DNA of 64,000 bases from Miscanthus floridulus (GCF_019320115.1 NC_089589.1:17733641-17797640), one strand, 5' to 3'; shown: positions 33,633-45,435, counted from the first letter of the stretch. The notes: generated by a model from the sequence alone, not told the origin. Made by a program: numbers and translations.

Positions 33633-35002
33633 ATATATATGCCTGGGCAGGTGCTTGATATTTTTTGGGCATGTTGCCAAACCATTCTATTATTTGGGCT
33701 TCATATTTTATTTTATTTTATTTGCATTAATATAAGTACACTGTTCCTACCCTGTCTTATTTTATTTTTGGACTTCATATTTTATTTTATTTTATACATA
33801 TGTCTTTTGCTTCTGTCATTTTGTGTGAAATGAGATGCTATTATGTTGGGAACTGATCTTGTGTATTTTGCTTGTGAAGCCTTCTCAACATAATATTATG
33901 GTCATATACAATTGTGTGAAAGTAGGACTATGAAAAAAATATTGTCGTTGGATTGTTTTTATGTGCATCCCTGAAATAAAGCCGTGGAATGCTGAAATAA
34001 AGCCTTCTCCACTAGTTGCTTGTAATGCTTCCATCCGTTCTTCTCCACTAGCTGTACTTCAGTAGTTCAATACTTGTGCGGTTGTGCCAATGTCCCTCTT
34101 TGAGCAGGCAAAGACGCGAGTAATTCATTTTGAACACGACACACGAGTCGAGTGCTGAAATTGAAACATAATCAATCAAGAATGCAAGATGAAACTTGCA
34201 GATGGATGCATCCATTTATAATTTGAACTTGAAGAAGGAAAGACCTACAAAAACACACAAAGCATTCAAATTACTAACACCATAAGCATCATTAGTCGAA
34301 GTAGCACCACTACATGATCACCCCTTGCTTAGGTAGCTGAAGAAACCAGCGGTCTGAGTCCTGACTCCTGAAACGATCGATGAGTTCGTGCAGTGCAGCG
34401 CTATGCAACAGGAACCAAGAACGCCGTTGGCATGGGAATCATGCTAGGTTCCGGCGCTGCAACGACGAAGCCCGGTCCGGCGTACATCGCCCGCGGCTTC
34501 CATAGTATCTCCTCTTCCATGTCGATGTCGTTGCTGCCAGTACTGCTGCTCTCGCCATCATCGAGCAGGTCGGCCTGCGGCGGGCAGCGCTTCTTGTGCA
34601 CGCCCCAGCGCTCGGCGGACTTCGCGCGGCTGATCGGCCACTTGCTGGTGCTTACGAGGGAAGACGTGCCAGACGACGTCGACGACGAAGCTGGGCTCGC
34701 AATCTTCTTGTGCGCGTCCCATCGCTCAGCGGAGTCAGCCCGGCCGGGCTTGGCCAGCGGAGACGTCGCGATCTTGCGGGAGGAGGATCCGCGTCCGGCG
34801 CAGCTCCTGACACTGTCGGCGGAAGTGGAACGAGGGCTTGATGAAGCAGAGGTAGCTGACTTGGTCTTGTGCGCGTCCCACCTCTCGTCGGAGTCGGCGC
34901 GGCTGGGCTTGGCGAGCGGCTTCGGTAGGATGGCGGCGACGCATGGCGTCGGAAGCATCTTCCACTTGGGCGGGGTCGGGAGCAGCGCCGGGAGAGCTGC
35001 GT

Positions 35003-35264
35003 TGTTAGCGGCCCATCTACGCGCTCGCCGGCCCAATGTGTGTCTAGCTGGCGCTGAATGGTTGTGAATGTGCCTGTGAGCACCGTCGGGCGAAAGCCTT
35101 GTAAATAGACGCTACCAGAGGGAAGGGAGGATTACGAAGAATCTTGTAACCAGACTCTAAACTCTTAAGCACTCCTCCTTCTTGCCTTTTCTTCTCGCCT
35201 GTTTGCTGTGCTGTTCATCTGATCCTTTACCCAATTTGCTTCTATTTCCTACCTACTGCTGACA
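35003..35264 (+). repeat. 5' LTR (262 bp)
   Basis: TG...CA ends. Compared with the 3' LTR it lacks 46 bp after 'tgttagcggcccatcta'. A tRNA-Met primer-binding site starts three bases downstream. Confidence 0.9.
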
Positions 35265-37019
35265 ATTGGTATCAGAGACACCGATTTTGGGTTTCCACAT
35301 CGATCCGCTTTTACTCCATTGGTTGATTTGAGCAAGTGATCCGGTTGGCTCGATCTCGTTCCTAGCAGTGAGCTGCTGCTAGGGATTTGGTCGCCGTAAT
35401 TCCCTTCTCCGCTTGAATCGACTTGTGGTTGCGGCAGATCTGGATCGTTCCCAACCATTAGCCCACGACCACTTCACCCGATGACAGCACCGACTGGGAA
35501 TCATGAACCCGGAGACCAAAATCATCCTCGAAGAGATCAACCGCCGATTCAACGAGCATGACCAGAAGTGGGATTCGCGTTTTGCGGATCAGGAAGCGTG
35601 CCTCTCTCGCCATATCCAGGACTTCGAGCAGGCGCAGGAGGGGCGCATGGCGGCTCTGGAGAAGGTCACCGCATCGCTTGATGAGTGGCGGCTGTCGATT
35701 GAAGGCCTCGTTGACGACATGAAGCTCGACATCTCGAAGTCCAAGTTGGAGGTGCTGAAGATCTCTCGCAACTGGGAGCGGGCGATCCTGGAGCAACCGG
35801 CTACCACGCCGAGCATCTTCGCTGTCGTTCCGTCAGCTGTCGAGCGTCCATTCGTCAACGCTCCAGCAAATCTGCCCAATGGGCACTACGTCGACAATCA
35901 CCACCGGGAGAGTGGATTTAGGGTAGTTTCTACCCTGATTCATTCCCCGGTCAAGGGTATGCCACCATTCCCCACTCCTCCCTCTCCAAGATCTATTTTC
36001 CAGGCTACTGATGATCCTAGAATTCGTAGTGGTACCATCGGGGTGGGGCATAATGGGTTCCAGCCACCCAAACATCCTAAATTTGATTTTCCTAAGTTTG
36101 ACGGATACCAACCTAAATACTGGCTTAGTCAATGCAAGGATTACTTTGATCTATATGGTACTGAACCTCACATGTGGGTTAGGGTCGCTAAAATGCATTT
36201 CACACACGCTGCTAAGCGTTGGTACCCTTCTGTTGAATCCCAGCTCTAGTCCGCTACTTGGCCTACTTTTGCTTTATTGATCCTTTCGTTTTGGCCAGGA
36301 TGAGCATGAGCTTTTGCTTAGACAACTCTTCCAAATCCGTCAAACTAATTCTGTTCAAGAGTACATATACCAATTCATTGATATCGTCGATGATCTATCA
36401 GCTTATGGTGGTACCACAGACCCTCTCTACTATGCTATGAGATTTGTTCACTACTACACAAACTTTACTGGAGGCGGGCGTTTTCGGTTTCCCGCGGCGG
36501 GCAAAGCCGTCCGCCGCGGCCTAGAGGCCACGGTAAATCGTGGCTTAACCGCGGCGGGCGGCTTTGCCCGCCACGGTTAACCGATTTACCGCGGCGGGCG
36601 GTGTAACGTGCCCGCTGCGGTAAATATACTTTTACCACGGTGGGCACGTTACACCACCCGCCGTGGTAAATTATTTTACCGCGACGGACACCTTTTGTGG
36701 CCCGCCGCGGTTATGTTCATTAGCCGTGGCGGGCTTTATTATTTGCCCGCCTCGGTAAATTATTTCCTGAATTAAAAAAAATACAGCAGGCATATAAATT
36801 CAAATTCAAATCACATCCAGATTTCACAGATTAAACTTAAAAAGTATGCAGGCATTACACATGAGATAATATACATATATATACATTCACTTAGTCGTTC
36901 TTGTCATCGTTAATTCATTACATTTACATATTAAAGTCGGTATACATGCGCTAAGGTGTAATCCTGCGGACGCATCATCGTGGGCCATTTTCTCAGCCTC
37001 TCGTACTCCGGTAAAATCG

Positions 37020-39401
37020 CTAGCGGGCTGTTCTCATTGAAGAACGTGCCCCTTCAAGCATGCATTTGTCTAAGACAAACTTACATATGTCCGCCTTTAT
37101 CTGCTTGAAGGAGTGTTGGGTGCTCTGCACGTCTCTCGACCAGTTCAATCCATTCTTGAGCACCCTCCAACTGCTGTTGTACTGCTTGCACACCCTCAGG
37201 AACTCACAGGCGTAGAAGCCACAGGTTTGTGATCCTACCGGTTGTTTGGCACACTGCATGATCGATACACAAGCATTACAACACAGGCATTACAACGCAT
37301 ATGAACGGAAAGCATAATTAAACCTTTCAAATACTTACCGGAAAGTTGCGTCTGATTTTGATGCGGTTCTTATGCTTAGCCTTAAAATTCTCTGTTCTTC
37401 GATCATAGCATTCAGGATCCTTCACGTACTCCTTATAAGCGCTATACGAAATGTACTAGTATTAGGCAGGGCATTAGAACGCATATGAGAAGACAGTTCA
37501 GTCACTTACACTCTGAGGCAATCTTCAAAGGCCTTGTACCCTTTTAAGTTTGGCACTGTCAATGAATCAAATACGCAGGCCCTGCCATCCTGAGGGTAGA
37601 TGATAAATGCAACCCAGTGATCCTCGAGGCCTTAGCTGCGCCATTGAAACAAAATACATGTTACGACGAGAAATAATAATACTAGCTAGCTACCCACTTA
37701 TCTCTACAGGCATGTCTTCGACTTACCCAAAGTGGTAGGCAGCTAGGATACACCCATTTCCCCTGATCTTCTTCATTGCTCCTAGTATGTACCTTGAAAT
37801 GTTCAACTTCTCATTGTCCATCAGTTTCTTCCTATGCGCCTCTCTCTGTCGCTTGGTCAAGTCTTTCATGGTTGGATGATTGTCATCTAGGTGGTAACCA
37901 ATGATGATTCTTTGAGCAATATGCATTGGAGATAGATAGATAACATCAAGTTTTAGTTCCTTGGATATATAGGCCATCAACCTGCAAGGACAAGCCATCG
38001 TGGCATATATAAGTAGTCTTGACCGATTCAAAGGCAGGTGATATGTGAAACTCGCAATTCATCACTTACATAGAGAACAAGGTGACTTGGGCGATGTCAA
38101 GGTCTTGTTCCCGCAGTAGTCTGTACATGTCGTGGAAGTCCATGGGGAGTTCTACATCGTTGCCGGGCAAGTGGAAGTACTCCGCCACAACCTTGACTAG
38201 AAAACCATGCAGGCCAGCTTTTGCCGCTTCCATGTGCCTGAGATGAAACCTCCTTGTCTCCCACCTTTCCTCGTCGGCGAGCTAGGCCTTGGTTATCATG
38301 AACTTCCCATGCTCGTAATGGCCGAGGCAGTCATCTGATTCAGGAAATAGATGGAAAGGTGATCTCGGCCAGGGATAGAAATGTTAGTACTATATTATAG
38401 CAAAGAAAAGTTATTAGCAAATTATGCTCGCCGCTACCATCCCTTTCGAACTCAAGTGAGTATGTGAGCTGCCCTTGGTCGCCTTTAGTCTTTGCCGGTG
38501 GTGGAGGATAGTGGCTTGTGCTCGCAATGGCAGCAGGCGGTGTCTTTGCCCCCGGTTCCTCCGTGCCTCCTGGTCCTTTGCTCGTGCCCTTAGACGGACT
38601 GCTAGGAGGTGGAGGTGGACTTGTTGTTGGAGGAGGAGAACGAGGGTGAGGGCTTGTGCCTCGGGGTGAGTTCCTTCCCTTGTCATCCCCGCCATTGCCT
38701 TCGTCATCGCCGTCGCCGTGATCCGGATCATCGGGGGGACAAGATCCGGCAACGGATGGTTGTGATGCTGGTGTCGCCGTCAGCGTAGAAGTTGGCGTCG
38801 AGAGAATGATCTCTATGTCGTCCTTGTTCCACAGGACTTCGAAACCCATGGCAGCTCCAAGGATCGTTACCCCTTCCATAGTTGGATATTCCATTTCAAA
38901 TTCTTCGTATTCGGTCGCATACCATGTAAGTATCACAGCAGCATAGTTGGCAGGGATCTGGTCTTGGTTGAAATCTTTGATATCTTCTTTGGGGTGCATG
39001 TAACCCTCACCCACGGTCAACTTTTTCGCCCTACCGAACGGGATCGTGAGGTGGACACGCATGGGTTCTCGGATGTCGTTGATGGGGTGCCTTGGGCGAT
39101 CCTCGATCATCGGCAGTGGCTGCCCTTGTGTCTGCCCTTGTGGAACTTGAGGCACGGCCACGCCAGCCTGGCGAAGCATCTGTGACCTCATCGACACCAT
39201 ATCTGGGTCATTGCTCGTGAAGGCTTCTTTTATGGACCGGCTGATCATTTTGGCCACGCCTTGATCATAGCCCTTCTGAAAGATGCCCTCCTTGTACCTC
39301 TGCCTTGACCGGTATGTGGCAGCGTCGGATTGCCATGACTCCACTGAGTTCCAGCTCATCTTCGACGACATGCCACTGAGTTCCATCATACCTGCGAACA
39401 T
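37020..39401 (-). pseudogene. TNP1-like/Ulp1 protease fusion gene of the 3.56-kb CACTA
   Basis: The minus-strand exon 38340-39401 has a short TNP1-like helical N-terminus, a beta-rich domain ('INDIREPMRVHLTIPFGR', 'EGYMHPKEDI') equivalent to the one in the large CACTA, and a Pro/Ser/Gly-rich linker. The Ulp1-like part follows: 37723-38340 ('EERWETRRFHLRH', 'DVIYLSPMHIA'), 37500-37640 ('HWVAFIIYPQDGR' catalytic His, 'CVFDSL' catalytic Asp), about 37340-37445, and 37020-37259 ('KQPVGSQTCGFYACEF', Gln and catalytic Cys). The catalytic set is complete. One in-frame TAG near 38286 and uncertain splice sites keep me from calling it functional. The transposase itself is missing. Confidence 0.72.
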
Positions 39402-39500
39402 TATCCGTCATAATCAACATTAAATAAAGAAGAATTAGGAGAAATTGATGATTTTTACGTCCAAAATTATGAAAAAGAGAGGAAATGACAATGTGAAAAA

Positions 39501-39533
39501 TGATCTAGATCTAGATCTAGATCTAGATCTAGA
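39501..39533. repeat. Microsatellite (gatcta)n
   Basis: Five uninterrupted copies of a 6-bp unit lie in the leader of the CACTA protease gene. Confidence 0.9.
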
Positions 39534-40659
39534 GAGAACTCTAGGTGATGGAAATAGAGAGAGAGGATGGAAGGAGAGAGGGAGAGCCTTTATGAACCTC
39601 TTATGATGTCCTCCTCCCTCAAATCCAAGCCCTTCAACTCAAATCAAAAGTTTCCTTAAATTTTAGGGCAAAGCCTCCCCCCCATGAGTTTGAGAGAGGA
39701 AGACCCGTGGAGAAGATGAAGGGGTGGTGCTGTGTATTTGTACAGGCTTTACCGCGGCAGGTAAGATAAAGCACCCGCCTCGGTAAATCAACTCTTTACC
39801 GCGGCGGGTAGTTTAAAGAGCCCGCCACGGTAAATCGTATTAACCGCGGCGGGCGATTCATACCGCTCGCCGCGGTAAACCCTTTTCCCGCAGCGGGCGC
39901 CTCGGTGGCCGGCCTCGCTGACCGGCCACCGGTTAACCGTGGCAGGCAAAAGAGGTGCCCACCACGGAGCCCATTTTGGCCACGCTGTGCAAATTGATTC
40001 CTGTAGTAGTGGTTGATGGTTTGAAAGATTATATTAGAGCTGCAGTGGCTTTGTATCGTCCCCAAAATCTGGATACTGTTTGCCTTCTTGCTCAATTGCA
40101 GGAGGAGGTTGCTGATCTAGCCAAGAAGAGGGACTTCCGCCGTGCGGAACATCCGGCGGGGCCCCGTCCATATGCTCCGCGGGCGCTTCCACTACCTCCA
40201 CCACCTCCCTGCCTTGCCCTCCCGGCCGCCGAGGTGAAGCCGGTTGTGGACGCTGGGCGTGGCCCTACCTTGGATGAACGTTGGTCCGCTCTTTGCGCGA
40301 CCCGGCGTGCTCAAGGCCTCTGTATGAGGTGTGGTGGCAAATGGAGTCGTGATCATCAATGCCCTACTGCCGTCCAACTACATTTCATGCAAGAGTTGCT
40401 GGATGTTTTTCGTGAAGCCACTCCTATTGAAGCTGCGGATTCAGTTCAAGAAACAGAGCCGGAGCAATTGTTTCTCTCTTTATCAGTGGCAACGGTAACT
40501 GGAATGGTTCAACCGCGCACTATGTGTTTTTGGGGGCTCCTTGGTGATCAACATGTTAAAATCCTGCTTGATTCGGATAGTTCCCATACTTTTATCAGCT
40601 CAGCTGTTGCTTCAGGATGTCCAACTCTGCAACAGTTGTCTCTTCCCTTGCAAGTCTAG

Positions 40660-43562
40660 GTCGCTAATGGGCAGGTACTCACTTGTTCTTCACACATTCC
40701 TGATGCCAGTTGGTCTATCCAGGGTTGTCAGTTTTCTTCAGATTTGAAGGTTCTTCCATTGTCCTCTTATGACATGATCTTGGGTTTGGATTGGCTGGAA
40801 GCCCATAGTTCGATGGCAGTCCATTGGGGTCAGAAATGGATTCAACTCCAACATCAGGGCATTACTGTTCAGTTAGTGGGTATTCTACCGGATCTGATAG
40901 CTGAAGCAGTTTTACAGTTATGTGCTCTTGATCATCAGCATCTTTCTGATCCTCCTGCTTCCCTTGTTGAAGTACAGCAACTGATACAAGATTACTCGGG
41001 TTGTTTGATCCGCCAAATCAGTTGCCTCCTTCTCGCAACTGTGATCATTCAATTCCCCTAGTTCCTGGTGCAGCTCCGTTCTCTTCTCGTCCTTACCATT
41101 TCTCCCCAGCTATCAAGGATGAGGTGGAGAAACAAGTCAAGGACATGTTGGCCTCAGGTATTATTCAAAAGAGTACCAGCCCATTCTCTTCGGTTGTACT
41201 GTTGGTCAGAAAAAAGGACAATACATGGAGGTTCTATGTCGATTACCAGCAATTGAATGCTATCACAGTCAAAGGCAAATATCCAGTACCCATAATTGAT
41301 GAGCTTCTAGATGAGTTGGCTGGAGCTTCTTGGTTTTCTAAACTCGATTTGCGCTCGGGTTTCCACCAGATTCAGTTGAATCCCAGAGAAGAGTTCAAAA
41401 CCGCATTTCAAACTCATTTTGGACAGTTTGAGTTCAGAGTCATGTCGTTTGGCCTTACGGGAGCACCTGGAACATTTCAAGATGCTATGAATTCAACCCT
41501 GGCTCCTTTTCTCCAAAAATTTGTCTTGGTTTTCTTCGATGATATCTTGATCTTCAGTCCATCCTATCAGGAACATCTTCACCACCTGCAGTTGGCTTTC
41601 AGCAGCTTCAAGCTCATGACTAGAAGATCAAACTTGCTAAATGTGAGTTCGCCAAGCAAAGTATTGCATATCTCGGCCATGTCATTACTCTAGCAGGGGT
41701 TACCACTGATCCTCAGAAAGTAGCAGCTGTGGTCAATTGGCGTACTCCCCAGTCAGTTAAAGATTTGCACAGTTTTTTGGGTTTAGCCGGGTATTACAGA
41801 AAATTTGTCCGCAATTTTGGTGTCATTGCAAAACCGTTGACCGAGCTGCTTAAAAAGAACACCTTGTTCATCTGGACTTCTTCACACGATCAGTCATTCC
41901 AAGCTCTGAAGCAAGCCCTGAGTTCTTCACCAGTTCTTGCTTTGCCTGACTTTTCCAAGCCATTTAGCATTGAGACGGATGCTAGTGCTAGTGGTATTGG
42001 TGCTGTTCATACCCAGGAGGGTCATCCCTTGGCATTTCTCAGCAAGGCCTTGGGACCCCGTTCTCGTGGCCTGAGTACTTATGAGAAGGAATACATGGTA
42101 GTTTTGATGGCCGTTCAGCAGTGGCGTTCTTGTCTACAACATGCTGAATTCACCATTTTTACTGATCAGCAGAGCCTTGTCCAACTTACTGACCAGCGTT
42201 TGCATACGTCATGGCAGTAGAAGCTTTTTTCTAAGCTCGTTGGTCTCCAATTTCACATTGTATACAAGCCGGGTGCTGCGAACCACGTAGCTGATGCTTT
42301 GTCTCGCAAGAGCTTCCATGATTCATCATGTGCTGTTATTTCTGTGGTTACCCCTACTTGGATACAAGAGGTGGTGTCAGGATATGCAGCTGATCCTATG
42401 TCATCAGAGATGCTGGCCAAACTCACCATTGATTCTGCAGCCGTGCCAGGATTTTCTCTACGAGATGGTGTTCTACGTCAGGGAGCATGTATTTGGATCG
42501 GGGACAACAAGGTACTACAGCAGCGAATTCTCCATGCCATCCATGCCAGCGCTTTGGGGGTCACTCTGGATTTCCGGCAACATATACTCGGTTGAAGCAG
42601 CTATTCAAGTGGCGTGGCATGAAATCTACTACCCGAGACTTCGTTCAAGCTTGTATTACTTGCCAACAGGCTAAGCCTGATCGAAGTCGTTTGCCTGGTG
42701 TTCTTCAACCTCTGCTAGTACCTGTCGCTGCTTGGCACACTATATGTCTGGATTTCATTGAGGGGCTGCCCCGCTCTGGTAATGTTAATTGTATTCTCGT
42801 TGTGGTAGATTCCTTCACCAAGTATGGCCATTTCCTGCCCTTGCTCCATCCGTTTACAGCTGCTGTGGTGGCTAAGCTATTTCTCAACAATGTTTATCGC
42901 TTGCATGGTCTGCCAACTGCCATTATCTCTGATAGGGATCGTATTTTTACCAGTCAATTTTGGCGTGAGCTATTCCGTTTGGCCGGTGTCTCTTTGCTGA
43001 TGAGTTCAAGTTACCACCCGCAGTCGAGCGCCTCAATCAGACCATGAAGACATTCTTACGCTGCTTTGTCAATGCATGCCTGGCCAAATGGTCTTCTTGG
43101 ATTGCTTTGGCGGAATTCTGGTACAATGCTTCCCCTCACTCTGCACTTGGTTGTTCTCCTTTTGAAGCTCTTTATGGCTACCCACCTCGTCATTTTGGAA
43201 TCTCTATCCTGGATGATGTGGCTGTACCTGAACTGTCTTCTTGGCTTCAAGATTGTCAAGTCATGACTGATTTGATCCGTCAGCACTTAGCCCGAGCCAA
43301 ACAACGTATGAAACGTCAAGCTGACAAGAAGCGATCTGAACGTCAATTCAGTGTTGATGATATGGTGTTTGTTAAGCTGCAACCTTATGTTCAGTCTTCG
43401 CTGGCCCCTCGATCTAATCAGAAGTTGTCCTTCAAGTTCTATGGTCCATTCCAGATCATGGAGCGCATTGGTCAGGTGGCTTATAAGTTGCTTTTGCCCA
43501 GTTCAGCTGTTATCCACCCGGTGTTTCATGTCTCCCAATTGAAAGCTGCAGTTCTTCCTTAG
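40660..43562 (+). pseudogene. Retrotransposon pol: RT, RNase H, integrase
   Basis: In order: the protease C-terminus ('SSYDMILGLDWLEAH', from 40744); reverse transcriptase 41001-41700, with 'YQQLNAITVKGKYPVP', 'SKLDLRSGFHQIQ' and active site 'FFDDILIF'; RNase H 41729-42220 ('FSIETDASASGIGAV', 'TYEKEYMVVL', 'FTDQQSL'); integrase 42299-43562, with zinc-binding 'CITCQQAKPDRSR', first Asp in 'CLDFIEGLP' and second Asp in 'IISDRDRIF'. The 'DGQTER' segment that carries the catalytic Glu is deleted (after 'SSYHPQS', about 43025). A C-terminal '[12 protein letters not shown]' and '[10 protein letters not shown]' mark a Ty3/gypsy integrase. Several stops and frameshifts (for example near 41600 and 42218) make it inactive. 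Confidence 0.88.
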
Positions 43563-43789
43563 GTCCAGGTATCTCCATCTTTACCAGCTGACATTGAGTT
43601 GCCTCGGATTCCTATGGAAGTTTTGCAGCGTTGTGTCGTGCCTACTGCTAATGGTTTGGTGGAGCAAGGCCTCATCCTCTGGTCTGGTTGGCCGTATAAA
43701 ATGGCAACCTAGGGGAATTTGCTGTAGCTGCGTCAAGCTTTTCCCAGAGCTCCTGCTTGGGGTCAAGCAGGCTTCCAAGGACCGGGGGG

Positions 43790-44097
43790 TGTTAGCGGCC
43801 CATCTACGGCAGATACTTCAGAAGAAGCGGCCCAGGTGCCTCGGACTGGAACACGCGCTCGCCGGCCCAACGTGCGTCTAGCTGGCGCTGAATGGTTGTG
43901 AATGTGCCTGCGAGCACCGTCGGGCGAAAGCCTTGTAAATAGACATTACCAGAGAGAAGGGAGGATTATGAAGAATCTTGTAACCAGACTTTAAACTCTT
44001 AGCACTCCTCCTTCCTGCCTTTCCTTCTCGCCTGATTGCTGTGCTGTTCGTCTGATCCTTTACCCAATTTGCTTCTATTTCCTGCCTACTGCTGACA
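43790..44097 (+). repeat. 3' LTR (308 bp)
   Basis: Same ends as the 5' LTR, with an extra 46 bp ('ggcagatacttcagaagaag...'). Preceded by the polypurine tract. Confidence 0.9.
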
Positions 44098-44142
44098 TGC
44101 GTGTGCCACCTTGAGGTGCACGCAGGCAACGGGGATCGCCAT

Positions 44143-45435
44143 GGTGGAAATCGAAGACGACGTACGGAGACGCACACGGTCGAGAAGCGCCTCAAGTGAG
44201 CCGAGGAGATGATGCGGAGAGACGATGGTGAGAGGATCGCCGGTGGCAACAGCAGGTATATATAGGCCCCAGCTGGGGTGCTGGACGAGTCGGTGGTATC
44301 ATCAGGTGAGTCAATCGGAGTCGACAGATCAGAATTCATTCACCGACGTGCCTGCCGCGTGGGCGCCACGCCATGTTTGTTCTCGATTCGGTTTCGGTGC
44401 TGGTTCCGACGCTGTGCACACACCGCACAGGAGTCAGGAGATGGCGGCGGTGGCCTGTTCGAGAATCAAGCAAGCCCAAGCCTCCGCGGGCACGCTGACT
44501 GCGCCGTGGTTGCTCCAGGCGCTCACGCCACTCTCACCACTGGCCATAGGCGGCGCCAGGGGTATGCCCCTGTATGCCATGGAATACCCATGTTTTGGGA
44601 GCAAAAACAAATATATATACATATATGTATAGTGGTATTGGCCCTGTGCATGCATAGAGTGCTGCCCTCATGCTCTCGCAAAGCAGCATGCACGACCAAC
44701 GTGTGAGCAAAGCAGCAGCTCGCGCAGCATGCATGCAGGTGCCCGGCTAGCCTCCGCGGCCGCCTCGTGCAGTCGTGCTCTCGCAACGCAAAGCTTGGCG
44801 GCGGCCGAGGGGCAAGGCGTCGTCGGCCACCACAGCATGTGCTCACACCACGGCATGTGCGCACACATTCACAGGCCTAAATGGTATAGCATAGCATGTA
44901 GGTATATTGGATGTTGCGTGGCCCCCTCGCCCCTCCTAGCTCCGCTCAACTGCGCCGCCCCCATTAGACCCTAGAGCTGACAACCAGTGCCCTACAAAAG
45001 AGCCGTCGACGACGGCGGGTTGCAGCAGAGCAGCAGCACCCAGCTGCACCCTTTCCGGCTCCGGCCGACTGGCCCTCCCCCTCAGCCCCCCTCCCAGCTC
45101 CGGCTTGAAGAAGGGTGCTAGCATATTTGCACTTTGATTAGTACTATTGAATATTTTCTTTTTATTACTATTGTATATTTGCTTATTAATATTGCATTTT
45201 GTACTTTGCTTATTACTATTGCATATTTGCATTGGAAATTTTTTTACATGAAATACCCGGATATGAAATCCTGGCTCCGCCACTGGCCAAGTGTTCGACG
45301 CCGCGCTTCATCTGCGACAACAGTGGCATCAGCTTTCAGACGAGGAGGACCTTCGTTCCTGTGTGCGGGATGCCAACTCGCTTGCTCATCCACATCATCA
45401 ACTGCCTCTCCATGCTCCATGCTTGACATGGTAGT
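44143..45435. other. Former promoter and upstream region of copy B
   Basis: It contains the copy B TATA box (44257-44264). Stretches are shared with the upstream region of copy A: 'gtggtatcatcaggtgagtc' near 44292, and 45289-45430 aligns with 30181-30425 ('cgacaacagtggcatcagct', 'ctccatgcttgacatgg'). In between, 44560-45285 is unrelated and carries AT- and GC-rich patches with no gene I can support. Confidence 0.6.

Larger units (their letters stand above)
28686..34019. repeat. Left arm of a large inverted duplication
   Basis: The arm is the reverse complement of 58107-64000, the match running off the window at the right. Both contain, in mirror order, an intact decapping-motif gene, its promoter, a doubled 288-bp block, two SINE heads and a Helitron helicase fragment. 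Hand comparison gives under 1 percent difference in the gene and about 3 percent in non-coding parts. The right arm has an extra segment at about 61665-62186. Confidence 0.93.
36449..40011 (-). mobile_element. Non-autonomous CACTA element, 3.56 kb, in gag
   Basis: The ends read CACTACTAC (36449) and GTAGTAGTG (40011), with target duplication GTT (36446-36448 and 40012-40014). Subterminal arrays of 'taccgcggcgggcg' and its complement occupy 36471-36755 and 39745-39970. The single gene (minus strand) is a TNP1-like/Ulp1-protease fusion; no TNP2 is present. It inserted after the retrotransposon it sits in. Confidence 0.9.
35503..40659 (+). pseudogene. Retrotransposon gag with zinc knuckle and protease start
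   Basis: It starts at 'MNPETKIILEEINRRFNEHD' and has a coiled-coil N-terminus, then the capsid-like 'FPKFDGYQPKYWLSQCKDYF'. A stop at about 36247 and a frameshift follow. The frame resumes to 'YYAMRFV' at 36448, where the CACTA element (36449-40011) interrupts it. It continues at 40015 with 'DGLKDYIRAAVALYRP', a CCHC-like zinc knuckle 'CMRCGGKWSRDHQC', and the aspartic protease, whose active-site triplet reads Asp-Ser-Asp instead of Asp-Ser-Gly ('LLDSDSSHTF'). The product would be structural particle protein plus protease. This copy is dead. Confidence 0.85.
35003..44097 (+). mobile_element. Ty3/gypsy LTR retrotransposon, probably Reina-type chromovirus
   Basis: The 5' LTR (35003-35264) and 3' LTR (43790-44097) both start 'tgttagcggcccatcta' and end 'ctactgctgaca'. 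The target duplication is TGCGT (34998-35002 and 44098-44102). A primer-binding site 'tggtatcagag' matching initiator tRNA-Met follows the 5' LTR, and a G-rich polypurine run 'gaccgggggg' precedes the 3' LTR. Without the nested CACTA the element is about 5.5 kb. Small LTRs and the integrase C-terminus suggest the Reina clade (inference). By eye the LTRs differ at about 13 sites over 245 aligned bases plus a 46-bp indel. Confidence 0.92.
34401..44142 (-). pseudogene. Decapping-motif family copy B, split by a retrotransposon
   Basis: The start codon and first 13 codons ('MAIPVACVHLKVA') lie at 44103-44142. The rest of the coding sequence is at 34401-34997, with the two parts separated by a Ty3/gypsy element at 35003-44097. 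TGCGT is duplicated at both borders, and removing the element restores one uninterrupted frame of about 212 codons. The body keeps three repeats ('ERWDAHKTK', 'ERWDAHKKI', 'ERWGVHKKR'), the acidic region and YAGPGF, but the second motif reads IPMP instead of LPMP. There is no other visible damage, so the gene was probably functional until the insertion. A TATA box at 44257-44264 lies about 115 bp upstream of the stranded start codon. Confidence 0.82.

Noticed and set aside
34011..34019. A definite Helitron 3' terminus at 'ccactag|ttgc'
   Set aside because: The CTAG is present in both arms but I see no adjacent GC hairpin or matching TC 5' end, so it is kept only as a hypothesis.
38414..38752. 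112-codon frame overlapping the CACTA protease gene
   Set aside because: Alternative frame of the Pro/Ser/Gly-rich linker. The 38340-39401 frame carries the conserved domain.
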